A DNA stretch of 64,000 nucleotides, taken from positions 1,736,001 to 1,800,000 of the forward strand of contig NZ_BSUM01000001.1 of assembly GCF_030161595.1 (NCBI RefSeq), given 5' to 3'. Under the pieces are notes generated by a model. It saw only the letters and a program-made list of their open reading frames with translations. It made no database searches and had not been told where the DNA came from. The position numbers and the translations under genes are program-made. Shown piece after piece: positions 39,471 through 48,335 of this stretch. Every line of letters begins with the position of its first letter. Positions within the stretch are counted from its first letter, which is position 1. The stretch is from Litorihabitans aurantiacus. Its GTDB lineage: Bacteria; Actinomycetota; Actinomycetes; Actinomycetales; Beutenbergiaceae.

Positions 39471-40976
39471 TCAGTCGGACGCGCTGGCGCGCAGCGCGGC
39501 GGCGAGCGCCGAGTCCACCCGGGCACGCAGGCGCGTGCCGTCTTCCAGGTGCTCCTCGTCCAGGACCTCGCCCGTCGTGTGGGCCTGGTGGACGAGGTCG
39601 CCCCGCGTGTAGGGGACGACGACGTCGATCGCCTCCGCCGGGCGCGGCAGCAGCGTCGCGATCAGCTCGCGCAGCTCCTCCACCCCCGCACCCGTCCGCG
39701 CCGAGACGGCCGCGGTGTGCTCGGCGGACACGCGCAGCCGCGCGAGCGTCTCGGGTTCGGCGATGTCGGCCTTGTTCAGGACGAGGACCTCGGTCAGCTC
39801 GTCCACGCCGTCGATGTCCGCCAGGACCTCGCGCACCGCGGCGATCTGGCTCTCCGGGTCCGGGTGGGAGGCGTCGACGACGTGCAGGAGCAGGTCGGCG
39901 TCGCCCACCTCCTCGAGCGTGGAGCGGAAGGCCTCCACCAGCTGGTGCGGCAGCGCGCGGACGAACCCGACCGTGTCGGCGAGCGTGTAGGCGCGGCCGT
40001 CCGGGGTCTCGGCGCGGCGCACGGTGGGGTCGAGCGTCGCGAACAGCGCGTTCTCCACCAGCACCCCGGCGCCGGTGAGGCGGTTGAGCAGCGAGGACTT
40101 GCCGGCGTTGGTGTAGCCCGCGATCGCGACGGCGGGCACGCTCGAGGCGTTCCGCACGGCCCGCTTCGTGGCGCGCGACGGCGCCATCGCGGCGATCTCG
40201 CGGCGCAGCTTGGCCATCCGGTTCCGGATGCGACGCCGGTCCAGCTCGATCTTCGTCTCACCGGGTCCGCGCGACCCCATCCCGGCGCCCGCGCCGCCCA
40301 CCTGGCCGCCGGCCTGGCGGGACATCGACTCGCCCCAGCCGCGCAGGCGCGGGAGGAGGTACTCGAGCTGGGCGAGCTCGACCTGCGCCTTGCCCTCCCG
40401 CGACTTGGCGTGCTGCGCGAAGATGTCGAGGATCAACGCGGTCCGGTCGACCACCTTGACCTTGATGACGTCCTCGAGCGCACGGCGCTGCGAGGGGGCG
40501 AGGTCGCCGTCGACCACGACCGTGTCGGCGCCGCTCGCGGCGACGATGTCGGCGAGCTCGGCCGCCTTGCCCGATCCGAGGTAGGTACCGGGGTCGGGCG
40601 TGCGCCGCTTCTGCAGCAGCCCGTCCAGCACCTGCGAGCCGGCGGTCTCGGCGAGGGCGGCGAGCTCGCGCAGCGAGATCTCGGCCTGCTCGGCGTCCCC
40701 CGCGAAGAGTCCGACCAGCACGACGCGCTCGAGGCGGAGCTGGCGGTACTCGACCTCGGTGACGTCCTGGAGCTCGGTGGACAGGCCGGCGACGCGGCGC
40801 AGCGCCGAGCGCTCGACGAGGTCGAGCTGGTCGCCGTCGTGCTCCGTGTGACCGTCGCCGCCGGACATCACGGCGGTGCCGGCGCGGGCCAGGATGCGCT
40901 CCACGATGCGGCTCGCCTCGTCGCGCGCCGCCCGGTCCGTGCGGTCAGTCGGGGTGGGGTTCTCGTGCGTCGTCAT
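39471..40976 (-). CDS. hflX: Ribosome-associated GTPase HflX
   Basis: GTPase that splits stalled ribosomes, 501 aa. N-terminal HflX domain (LVGLFAGDAEQAEISLRELAALAETAG, RTPDPGTYLGSGKAAEL), the Gly-rich linker GGQVGGAGAGMGSRGPGETKIE, and the G domain with AIAGYTNAGKSSLLNRLTGAG, ADTVGFVRALPHQLVEAF and VLNKAD. A longer reading is open upstream, but I chose the ATG at 40976. Intact. Divergent from the RsmC-like gene. Confidence 0.95.
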   Translation of the reverse strand: MTTHENPTPTDRTDRAARDEASRIVERILARAGTAVMSGGDGHTEHDGDQLDLVERSALRRVAGLSTELQDVTEVEYRQLRLERVVLVGLFAGDAEQAEISLRELAALAETAGSQVLDGLLQKRRTPDPGTYLGSGKAAELADIVAASGADTVVVDGDLAPSQRRALEDVIKVKVVDRTALILDIFAQHAKSREGKAQVELAQLEYLLPRLRGWGESMSRQAGGQVGGAGAGMGSRGPGETKIELDRRRIRNRMAKLRREIAAMAPSRATKRAVRNASSVPAVAIAGYTNAGKSSLLNRLTGAGVLVENALFATLDPTVRRAETPDGRAYTLADTVGFVRALPHQLVEAFRSTLEEVGDADLLLHVVDASHPDPESQIAAVREVLADIDGVDELTEVLVLNKADIAEPETLARLRVSAEHTAAVSARTGAGVEELRELIATLLPRPAEAIDVVVPYTRGDLVHQAHTTGEVLDEEHLEDGTRLRARVDSALAAALRASASD

Positions 40977-41091
40977 AGGTGAGTCATCGTCCCACGCGGG
41001 CGCGCAGCGGCGAAGGCTTTTGCGCTGTGGGCGCACCGGTGGTGGGCGCCGTCGCACCGGGTCGGGCCGGGGACAGTCGGGCGGCCCTGGA

Positions 41092-41103
41092 TAGGCTGGA
41101 CCC
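41092..41103 (+). promoter_or_regulatory. Leaderless -10 element of the RsmC-like gene
   Basis: TAGGCT (41092-41097), six bases, then GTG at 41104. Confidence 0.6.
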
Positions 41104-41712
41104 GTGAGTCACGGCGAGCACTACTTCACCGCCTCCCCCGCCACCCCCGCGCTGCTGCGCACGATCGACGTCCGCCTCGCAGGGCGCGAGGTGAGGGTGA
41201 CGACGGCGCCGGGCGTCTTCTCCGCCGACCACCTCGACCACGCCACCCGCCTGCTGCTGGAGGAGGTGCCGCCACCCCCGAGCGCCGGTGACCTGCTCGA
41301 CCTGGGGTGCGGCTGGGGGCCGGTCACGCTCACGCTCGCGCACGCCTCGCCCGACGCACGGGTGTGGGCGGTCGACGTCAACGAGCGCGCGCTGGACCTC
41401 ACCCGCCGCAACGCGGAGGCCGACGGCGCGACGGGCGTGCGCGCCGTCCTGCCGGACGAGGTGCCGGGCGACGTGCGCTTCGCGGCGATCTGGTCGAACC
41501 CGCCCATCCGCATCGGCAAGCCTGCGGTGCACGCGATGCTGAGCCGGTGGCTGCCGCGCCTGACGCCCGACGGCGAGGCGCACCTCGTGGTGGGCAAGAA
41601 CCTCGGCGCGGACTCGCTCGCGCGCTGGATCGAGCAGGACCTCGGGCTGCCGACCTCCCGCGTGACCAGCGCGGGCGGTTTCCGCGTCCTTCGCGTCGCG
41701 CACGCCGGCTGA
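41104..41712 (+). CDS. RsmC/RlmG-like rRNA guanine-N2 methyltransferase
   Basis: Small class I SAM-dependent methyltransferase, 202 aa. It keeps only the catalytic half of RsmC: N-terminal EHYFTASPATP, SAM loop LLDLGCGWGPVTLTLA, acidic AVDVNERALDLTRRNA, and the catalytic NPPIRIGK typical of RsmC/RlmG. The usual actinobacterial description is methyltransferase small-domain protein; the target guanine is not known. GTG start with a leaderless promoter. Divergent from hflX and followed by a tandem repeat. Confidence 0.85.
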   Translation: MSHGEHYFTASPATPALLRTIDVRLAGREVRVTTAPGVFSADHLDHATRLLLEEVPPPPSAGDLLDLGCGWGPVTLTLAHASPDARVWAVDVNERALDLTRRNAEADGATGVRAVLPDEVPGDVRFAAIWSNPPIRIGKPAVHAMLSRWLPRLTPDGEAHLVVGKNLGADSLARWIEQDLGLPTSRVTSAGGFRVLRVAHAG

Positions 41713-41729
41713 GCCGGGGCGACGCGAAT

Positions 41730-41893
41730 CCTCTCGGGGTGCGCCAGAAATCCTCTCGCGGAGCGTCAGAAATGCTCTCGCAGAGGGTCGGGAAGGCTCT
41801 CGGGGTACGTCAGAAAAGCTCTCGGGGAGGGTCGGGAAAGTTCTCGGGGAGGGTCGGGAAAGTTCTCGGGGTGCGTCGGAAGAACTCTCGCGG
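41730..41893. repeat. 22-bp tandem repeat array between the RsmC-like gene and dapF
   Basis: Seven copies of exactly 22 bp start at 41730, 41752, 41774, 41796, 41818, 41840 and 41862, with a partial eighth to about 41893. Each begins with (C/G)(C/T)TCTCG(G/C). The second half comes in two alternating forms, one ending CAGAAA and one ending GGGTCGGGAA. It stays out of phase with a codon frame and ends at the inferred dapF stop. Confidence 0.9.
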
Positions 41894-42837
41894 TCAGCGG
41901 GGGTGACGTCCGCGACGAGCTGCGCCGGGCCGCGCAGGGCCACACCGCCGTCGGGGTCGAGGTGCACCGCGAGCGTGCCGCCCGGCACGTGCACGACCCA
42001 GTCCGCCGGCGCACCGGCACCGGCCCAGACGCTGGCCGCGAGCGCCGCGGCGCAGGCCCCGGTGCCGCACGAGAGGGTCTCGCCGACACCGCGCTCGTGC
42101 ACGCGCATGCTGATCACGCCCCAGCGCGTCCCGTCGCGCTCGATCTCCCCCTGCGCCCACACGATCTCGACGTTGGTGCCAGCGCCGGGCACCGGGTCCA
42201 CGAGCGGCGCCCGCGTCAGGTCGGCGGCCGCCAGCTCGGCGGCGTCGGACACGGCGATCACGACGTGAGGGTTCGGCATCGCCACGCTCAACCCCGGGCG
42301 CTGCCCGTCGACGCCCGCCACGGTCACGAGCACGTCGCTCCCCGCCGCGAGCGCCGCCTCGCCACCGGGCACGGTCCACCGGCCCATGTCGGCCTCGAGC
42401 TCCGCACCGACGCGGTGCACGCGCAGCACACCGGCCCGCGTGGCGACGTCGACGTGGCCGCCGTCGGGCAGGTCCACTAGCCCCTCGTCGGCGAGGAACG
42501 CCACGAACACCCGGATGCCGTTGCCGCACATCTCGGCCACCGAACCGTCGGCGTTGCGGTAGTCCATGAACCACTCCGCCGCGTCCGAGCCGTGCGGCAG
42601 GGCCTCGTCGCGCGCCGCGACGGTCGTGCGCACCGCGCGGATCAGCCCGTCGGCGCCGACGCCGTGGTGGCGGTCGGTGAGTCGCGCGACGTCGGCGGGT
42701 GCGACGGCGAGGTCGCCGCCCGAGTCCACCAGCAGGAGGAAGTCGTTACCGGTGCCGTGCCCCTTGACGAGCCGGGGCCAGGTCGGCGCCGCCGTGGAGG
42801 TCGAGTCGGGGGCATTGCCGGCAGGTGGGGTGCTCAC
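41894..42837 (-). CDS. dapF: Diaminopimelate epimerase (frame broken near 41901)
   Basis: Converts LL- to meso-diaminopimelate for lysine and peptidoglycan, about 314 aa after repair. KGHGTGNDFLLL, the first catalytic Cys in NADGSVAEMCGNGIRVF, AMPNPHVV and the second Cys in LSCGTGACAAAL. The frame runs on without a stop through the 22-bp repeat and the neighbouring gene. One more base in the G5 run 41899-41903 produces the ending LVADVTPR and a stop at 41894, exactly where homologues end. GTG start overlaps the miaA stop. Confidence 0.93.
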
Positions 42838-43769
42838 CCCTCCAGGCTAAGGCCCGCCTCCCGCAGCACCGCCGTGGCCGCCGCCAGCTGGGCGTCGGCG
42901 CTCGCCTCGCCGTCGAGCCAGGTGATGCGCGGGTCGCGGCGGAACCAGCTCACCTGGCGGCGCGCGACCTGCCGGGTGGCGACGGCGGTCGCCTCGGCCG
43001 CCTGCGCCGTCGTCATCTCCCCCGCGAGAACGGCGCGGGCCTGGGCGTAGCCGACCGCGCGGGACGCGGTCACCCCGAGGCCGCCGCGCGCGACCGCCTC
43101 GGTCTCCGCGACGAGCCCGTCGGCGAACATCCGCTCCGCGCGCACCGTGATCCGGTCCACGAGCGCGGGACGCGGCACCTCGAGCGCGAGCTGGAGCGCG
43201 GGCCGGGCGTAGACGTGCTGCGGGAGGTGGGCCGTGTAGGGCTGCCCGGTCAGGGCGATCACCTCGAGCGCGCGCACGAGTCGCCGCGTGTTCCTGCTCC
43301 CGATCCGCTCGGCGGCCTCGGGGTCGAGCCGCGTCAGCTCGGCGTGCAGGACGCCGGGTCCTTCGTGCTCGCCGCGCGCCTCGAGCGCTGCGCGCACCGC
43401 GGGATCGGTGTCGGGGAAGTCGAGCGCGTCCAGCGTCGCGCGCAGGTAGAGGCCGGAGCCGCCCACGAGGATCGGCAGCCGACCGCGCGCGAGCACGTCG
43501 TCGATCGTGGCGTGCGCCTGCTCCTGGAACGCGGCGACCGAGGCGTCCTGGACCGGGTCCAGCACGTCCAGCAGGTGGTGGGGCACCCCGGCGCGCTCGG
43601 CCACGGGCGTCTTCGCCGTCCCGATGTCCATCCCGCGGTAGAGCTGCATCGCGTCGGCGTTGAGGATCTCGCCGCCGGTGCGCTGCGCGAGATCGATCGC
43701 GAGCGCGCTCTTGCCGGAGGCCGTGGGGCCGACGACGGCGAGGATCCTCGGGGCGGTCGGGTGCGGCAC
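42834..43769 (-). CDS. miaA: tRNA dimethylallyltransferase
   Basis: Adds the isopentenyl group to A37 of UNN-reading tRNAs, 311 aa, the substrate-making step for MiaB. P-loop AVVGPTASGKSALAIDLA, NADAMQLYRGMDIGTAK, VGGSGLYLRATLD and RNTRRLVRALEV. The open frame runs far upstream, but the GTG at 43769, directly before PHPTAPRILAVVG, fits the family. Overlaps dapF by GTGA. miaA and miaB lie 2 kb apart here. Confidence 0.95.
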   Translation of the reverse strand: MPHPTAPRILAVVGPTASGKSALAIDLAQRTGGEILNADAMQLYRGMDIGTAKTPVAERAGVPHHLLDVLDPVQDASVAAFQEQAHATIDDVLARGRLPILVGGSGLYLRATLDALDFPDTDPAVRAALEARGEHEGPGVLHAELTRLDPEAAERIGSRNTRRLVRALEVIALTGQPYTAHLPQHVYARPALQLALEVPRPALVDRITVRAERMFADGLVAETEAVARGGLGVTASRAVGYAQARAVLAGEMTTAQAAEATAVATRQVARRQVSWFRRDPRITWLDGEASADAQLAAATAVLREAGLSLEG

Positions 43770-43777
43770 CCCCGACG

Positions 43778-44572
43778 CTACCCGGTGGGCCCGGCTGCGG
43801 CGTCGGAGGTGCCGCCGGGTGCGCCCCAGCGCCGCTCCCACGTCGTGGCGACGCGGGAGCCCCCGCCGATCTCGAGGTCGACGAGCACGGGCAGGTGGTC
43901 CGACGGGAGCCCCGGGCGGTCGCTCCCGGTGCGTGCCGCGAGCACGCGCACGGCCCCGGCCACCAGGACGGCGTCCAGCCGAGTGCGCGGTCGCCGGTCG
44001 GCCGTGGAGGGGTAGGTAGGGGCGTCCGCACCGGGCACCGTGGCGACGGCGTCGCGCAGGCGGGTGCCGAGGCGGTCCCACGTCGCGTCGCCGGGGCGGG
44101 CGTTCAGGTCCCCCGCGACGACGTGGACCGGTGGCGCACCGGCGGCGTCCAGACCCGCGAGCACGCGGTCCACGTGCGCCAGCCGGGCCTGCTCGTCGAC
44201 GTCGAGGTGGAGGCTCGACACGCGCAGAGTCGACCCCTCGGAGCCGGCGACGCGCAGGTGCGCGGTCGCCGTCGCGCGCGGGTAGGTCCACCACGCGCCG
44301 GAGAACCCGCGCGGCATCCGCTCGACCTCGCCCGCGTCGACCGAGAGGGCCGGACCGACCAGGACCGCGACGCCGCACGCGCCGCCGCCCGCCGCCACCC
44401 GCATCCCGACGGCGCGGGCGAACGCCGCCAGCACGGCGCCCGATCCCGGCCACCTCGGACACTCCTGGAGGCACACGACGTCGGCGCGCGAGCGGCGCAC
44501 GACACCGGCCGCCCGCGCGGGCTCGCGCAGGCCCAGGACGTTCCAGCTCAGGACGCGGATGGTCGTCGGCAC
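43778..44572 (-). CDS. Endonuclease/exonuclease/phosphatase family protein
   Basis: EEP-fold metal-dependent hydrolase, 264 aa. Motifs VLSWNVLGL, VVCLQECPRW, VSSLHLDVDEQ, VAGDLNARPGD and the C-terminal SDHLPVLVDLE supply the metal ligands and catalytic His/Asp. Substrate (DNA, phospholipid head group, inositol phosphate) cannot be told from sequence. GTG start with CATGAT five bases upstream. Lies 8 bp before miaA, so probably co-transcribed with miaA-dapF. Confidence 0.85.
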   Translation of the reverse strand: MPTTIRVLSWNVLGLREPARAAGVVRRSRADVVCLQECPRWPGSGAVLAAFARAVGMRVAAGGGACGVAVLVGPALSVDAGEVERMPRGFSGAWWTYPRATATAHLRVAGSEGSTLRVSSLHLDVDEQARLAHVDRVLAGLDAAGAPPVHVVAGDLNARPGDATWDRLGTRLRDAVATVPGADAPTYPSTADRRPRTRLDAVLVAGAVRVLAARTGSDRPGLPSDHLPVLVDLEIGGGSRVATTWERRWGAPGGTSDAAAGPTG

Positions 44573-44597
44573 CCCCGATCATGGCGCACCTCGTGCC

Positions 44598-44609
44598 TAT
44601 GCTTGCGGG
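44598..44609 (+). promoter_or_regulatory. Leaderless -10 element of the first YbjN gene
   Basis: TATGCT (44598-44603), six bases, then GTG at 44610. Confidence 0.6.
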
Positions 44610-45239
44610 GTGGTACGGCGCTGGAAGTGGTGGCGTCGCCCGACGGGCGACGCGGCGCGGGGTGCCCGGCGCACGACGCCGGGCCCCGGGACGGGGTCGG
44701 CCGCTGCGCCCGACGGCGCGGGCGGGGCCGCGGAGGCGGCCGCCACCGATCCCACCGCCGACCACCCGCGTGCGCCCGGGTCCGTGGACGGTCCCGGAGC
44801 GAGCAACGTGGTGGCCACCGTGACGCGCGACCGCGTCGCGGCGTCGCTGCGACGCCGCGACTACCGCTACCTCGTCGACGAGCGCGGGGACCTGTGCGGG
44901 CTGTGGGCCTACCGGTTCTTCTCCTTCGGCGTGGTCCCCGACCAGGTCCTCCAGGTGCGCGGCCGCTGGTCGCGGCAGGCGTCGATCGAGCGGCTGTGGG
45001 AGGTACTGGCCTTCACCGACTCCTGGAACCGCGAGCGCCACCACCCCAAGTGCTACGTCCGGGTGCACGACGACGGCCGCGTCCACGTGCTCACCGAGGT
45101 CACCGTCCCGGTGCGGTCCGGGCTGAGCGACGCGCAGATCGACCACCTGCTCGCGGTCGGGCTCGCGAGCGGCGGCATGGTCTTCGACGCGCTCGACGAG
45201 CTCTACCCCGACCCCGCGCTCAACCGGGAGCCGTCGTGA
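44610..45239 (+). CDS. YbjN domain-containing protein 1
   Basis: 209 aa with a low-complexity basic/Pro-Ala N-terminus (~70 residues) followed by a YbjN-like sensory domain: VAASLRRRDYRYLVDERGDLCGLWAYRFFSFGV, WEVLAFTDSWNRERHHPKCYV, VHVLTEVTVPVRSGLSDAQIDHLL. YbjN proteins resemble type III secretion chaperones in fold; no function is established in actinobacteria. Start GTG 44610 by the leaderless rule. The next YbjN gene overlaps its stop (GTGA). Confidence 0.8.
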   Translation: MVRRWKWWRRPTGDAARGARRTTPGPGTGSAAAPDGAGGAAEAAATDPTADHPRAPGSVDGPGASNVVATVTRDRVAASLRRRDYRYLVDERGDLCGLWAYRFFSFGVVPDQVLQVRGRWSRQASIERLWEVLAFTDSWNRERHHPKCYVRVHDDGRVHVLTEVTVPVRSGLSDAQIDHLLAVGLASGGMVFDALDELYPDPALNREPS

Positions 45240-45691
45240 GCTCCCCCGACGGACGCGACGACCGGGCTGCCGACCACGCGCGCGGCGACGTCGTCGCGGT
45301 CGTGACGCCGGAGATGCTGCGCGCGCTGGTCAGCGGCCGCGGCGAGTTCGTCCGGGACCTGCCGACCGGCGTCGCGGGACGGTGGGAGGGTCACGCGTAC
45401 CAGGTGCTCATCGAGGGCACCGAGCTCGTCGTGCGCACCCGGTGGGCGCGGGTGCTGCCGGCGCGCGCCGGCCGTGGTGCCGCGCAGCTCGTCAACGACT
45501 GGAACCGCGACCGGCTGCTGCCGACGCTGTACACCGAGGTCGAGGGCGAGAACCTGACGATCGTGGCCTCGAGCGCGACCCCGGTCGTCGCCGGGCTGAG
45601 CGCGCACCAGGTGGCCGAGGTGGTCGACGTCGCGCTCACCGTCACGGGGCACGCGCTGCGGTCCCTGGCGGCCTCGGTCCCGGCCGGCTGA
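45236..45691 (+). CDS. YbjN domain-containing protein 2
   Basis: 151 aa, a second YbjN-type protein: VVTPEMLRALVSGRGEFV, GRWEGHAYQVLIEGTELVVRTRWARVL, QLVNDWNRDRLLPTLYTEVEGENLTIVASS, QVAEVVDVALTVTGHAL. The shared W-N-R element (SWNRER in the first, DWNRDR here) suggests the two arose by duplication. GTG start overlaps the first gene's stop, so the two are made together and may form a heterodimer (inference). Convergent with miaB. Confidence 0.8.
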   Translation: MSSPDGRDDRAADHARGDVVAVVTPEMLRALVSGRGEFVRDLPTGVAGRWEGHAYQVLIEGTELVVRTRWARVLPARAGRGAAQLVNDWNRDRLLPTLYTEVEGENLTIVASSATPVVAGLSAHQVAEVVDVALTVTGHALRSLAASVPAG

Positions 45692-45718
45692 GGCCCGCAC
45701 CGGGCCCTGCGACGACGG

Positions 45719-47294
45719 TCAGCGCACCCGCAGGGTCGGCAGGCCGAGCGAGACGGGCCGCCGCTCCCCCGCGTCACCACCGGCGCCGCCGGTCGGCACG
45801 CCGCACGCGTCGCCGCCGTCGCGCCGCGCCTGCCACGCGTCACCCGACCGGGTCCGGCGCACGCGCACGCCGGCACCGTCGGAGACGAGGTGGTGCGGCG
45901 CTGCCTTGGTGATGGTCGTCTCGACGACGTCGCCCGGGCGGGGCCGATCGCCGTCGGACATCTCGGGCGGCAGCCCGACGTGCACCAGCCGGTTGTCGCG
46001 CGCGCGACCGGTGGTGCGGCCCGAGGCGGCGTCCTTGCGCCCGTCCTGATCGGAGACGAGGACCTCGACGGCGGTGCCCACGAGCGCGGCGTTCTCCGCC
46101 GTCCCGATCCGCTCCTGCAGCTCCACCAGGCGCCCGTAGCGCTCGGCGACGACCTCGGCCGGCACCTGGTCGGGCAGGTCGGCGGCCGGCGTCCCCGGAC
46201 GCTTCGAGTACTGGAACGTGAACGCCGAGGAGAACCGCGAGGTCTCGACCACGCGGAGGGTCTCCGCGAAGTCCTCCTCCGTCTCGCCCGGGAAGCCGAC
46301 GATGATGTCGGTCGTGATGGCCGCCTCGGGGATCGCGTCGCGGACGCGGTCGATGATGCCGAGGAACCGCGCGCTGCGGTAGGAGCGGCGCATCGCGCGC
46401 AGGACCCGGTCGGACCCGGACTGGAGCGGCATGTGCAGGCTCGGCATGACGTTCGGCGTCTGGGCCATGGCCTCGATGACGTCGTCGGTGAACGCGGCCG
46501 GGTGGGGACTCGTGAACCGCACCCGCTCGAGGCCCTCGATCTCGCCGCACGCGCGCAGGAGGCGGGCGAACGCGTCGCGCTGCCCGAACGAGACCCCGTA
46601 GGAGTTGACGTTCTGACCCAGGAGGGTCACCTCGATCGCGCCGGCGTCGACGACGGCCTTCACCTCCGCGAGCACGTCACCGGGGCGGCGGTCGCGCTCC
46701 TTGCCGCGCAGGTGCGGGACGATGCAGAACGTGCAGGTGTTGTTGCAGCCCACCGAGATCGAGACCCACCCCGCGTAGACGCTCTCGCGCTTCGTCGGGA
46801 GGGTGGAGGAAGACCTGCAGGGACTCGTGGATCTCGACCTGCGCCTGCTCGTTGTGGCGGGCCCGCTCCAGCAGGACGGGCAGCGCGTCGATGTTGTGGG
46901 TGCCGAAGACGACGTCGACCCAGGGCGCCTTCTCCACGATGCTCTCGCGGTCCTGCTGGGCGAGGCAGCCGCCGACGGCGATCTGCAGTCCCGGCCGCTC
47001 GCGCTTGACCTGCGCCAGGCGGCCGAGGTTCCCGTACAGCTTGGTCGCGGCGTTCTCGCGCACCGCGCACGTGTTGATGACGACGACGTCGGCGTGCGCG
47101 GCGTCGGCCGCGACGTCCGTGCCCGCGCCGCCCGGGTGGGCGGCCACGAGGCCCGCGGACTCCAGGAGCCCGGCCATGCGCTCGGAGTCGTGCACGTTCA
47201 TCTGGCAGCCCAGGGTGCGGATGACGTAGCTGCGCTGGTCGGCGGGCGTGGCAGCCTCGGCGTCGATGGGCGCGGGCGGGGCGGTGATCGTCAC
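45719..47294 (-). CDS. miaB: tRNA-2-methylthio-N6-dimethylallyladenosine synthase (frame broken near 46808)
   Basis: Radical-SAM methylthiotransferase acting on i6A37 made by MiaA, about 525 aa. The N-terminal domain has cluster Cys in TLGCQMN, NTCAVRE and GGCLAQQ; the radical-SAM motif is CNNTCTFC; a TRAM domain ends the protein. The frame changes between VF and [14 protein letters not shown] at about 46806-46812. Here two bases are missing or one is extra, unlike the other breaks in the window. GTG start by TAGACT six bases upstream. Confidence 0.94.
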
Positions 47295-47306
47295 CGGGGC
47301 AGTCTA
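47295..47306 (-). promoter_or_regulatory. Leaderless -10 element of miaB
   Basis: Minus strand: TAGACT (47306-47301), six bases, then GTG at 47294. Confidence 0.6.
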
Positions 47307-47428
47307 CGGACCGCCCGACCAGCACTCGCGCCGGTGCTTATACCAGAGCCGCCCCCACCGCCGCTTGAGGTGGCGAAACGTTGCCAAGATGTGACACGCC
47401 GATGATGCTCCGTGTAACACCGGCGGGC

Positions 47429-47440
47429 TACGTTGCCCCC
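47429..47440 (+). promoter_or_regulatory. Leaderless -10 element of gluA
   Basis: TACGTT (47429-47434), six bases, then ATG at 47441. Confidence 0.6.
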
Positions 47441-48211
47441 ATGACTTCCACGCCCGAGCCCGTCATCGAGCATGCGACGCCCCTCGTCCACCTCGCCGCG
47501 GTGAACAAGCACTTCGGCCCGCTGCACGTGCTGCAGAACATCGATCTGGACGTCGCGCGGGGCGAGGTCGTCGTCGTGATCGGCCCCTCGGGCTCCGGGA
47601 AGTCGACGCTCTGCCGCGCGATCAACCGGCTCGAGACGATCGACGACGGCGTGATCGAGCTCGACGGCAAGCCGCTCCCCGCGGAGGGCAAGGCGCTGGC
47701 CAAGCTGCGCTCCGACGTCGGGATGGTGTTCCAGTCCTTCAACCTGTTCGCCCACAAGTCGATCCTCGAGAACGTCACGCTCGGACCGATCAAGGTGCGC
47801 GGTCTGAAGAAGAAGCAGGCCGAGACCGAGGCGATGGCCCTGCTCGAGCGCGTCGGCGTCGCCACCCAGGCGAGCAAGATGCCCGCCCAGCTCTCCGGCG
47901 GTCAGCAGCAGCGCGTCGCGATCGCCCGTGCCCTCGCGATGAAGCCGAAGGTCATGCTGTTCGACGAGCCGACCTCCGCGCTCGACCCCGAGATGGTCAA
48001 CGAGGTCCTCGACGTGATGGTCTCCCTCGCCAAGGAGGGCATGACGATGATCGTCGTGACCCACGAGATGGGCTTCGCCCGCAAGGCGGCCGACCGCGTC
48101 GTGTTCATGGCCGACGGGCAGATCGTCGAGCAGTCCGACCCCGAGTCGTTCTTCACCAACCCGCAGTCCGAGCGCGCCCGCGACTTCCTCGGCAAGATCC
48201 TCACGCACTGA
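47441..48211 (+). CDS. gluA: Glutamate/polar amino acid ABC transporter, ATPase
   Basis: ATP-binding subunit, 256 aa. Walker [18 protein letters not shown]-loop [13 protein letters not shown], signature [15 protein letters not shown], Walker [15 protein letters not shown] and the switch His in VVTHEMGFA, typical of the GlnQ/GluA class. The gene order ATPase, binding protein, two permeases matches corynebacterial gluABCD. I chose the ATG at 47441 by the leaderless rule. Substrate glutamate is inferred from the gene order. Confidence 0.92.
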   Translation: MTSTPEPVIEHATPLVHLAAVNKHFGPLHVLQNIDLDVARGEVVVVIGPSGSGKSTLCRAINRLETIDDGVIELDGKPLPAEGKALAKLRSDVGMVFQSFNLFAHKSILENVTLGPIKVRGLKKKQAETEAMALLERVGVATQASKMPAQLSGGQQQRVAIARALAMKPKVMLFDEPTSALDPEMVNEVLDVMVSLAKEGMTMIVVTHEMGFARKAADRVVFMADGQIVEQSDPESFFTNPQSERARDFLGKILTH

Positions 48212-48335
48212 CGAGCCCCACGGCATCGTCACCGTCATCGTCGCCGCACCACACACCCACCCGACCCGGTTCCTGATCGACCCGGGGAAGACCGGATGCG
48301 GGCCCCGGCCCCATCCGCACACGAAGGAGCATTAG

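Noticed and set aside
40984..42837. 617-aa extended dapF running through the 22-bp repeat and the RsmC-like gene
   Set aside because: The extra 300 residues are repeat translation plus antisense of another gene; one base in a G5 run restores the normal dapF stop.
42834..45146. 770-aa extended miaA
   Set aside because: The family N-terminus begins at the P-loop near 43769; upstream codons overlap other genes antisense.
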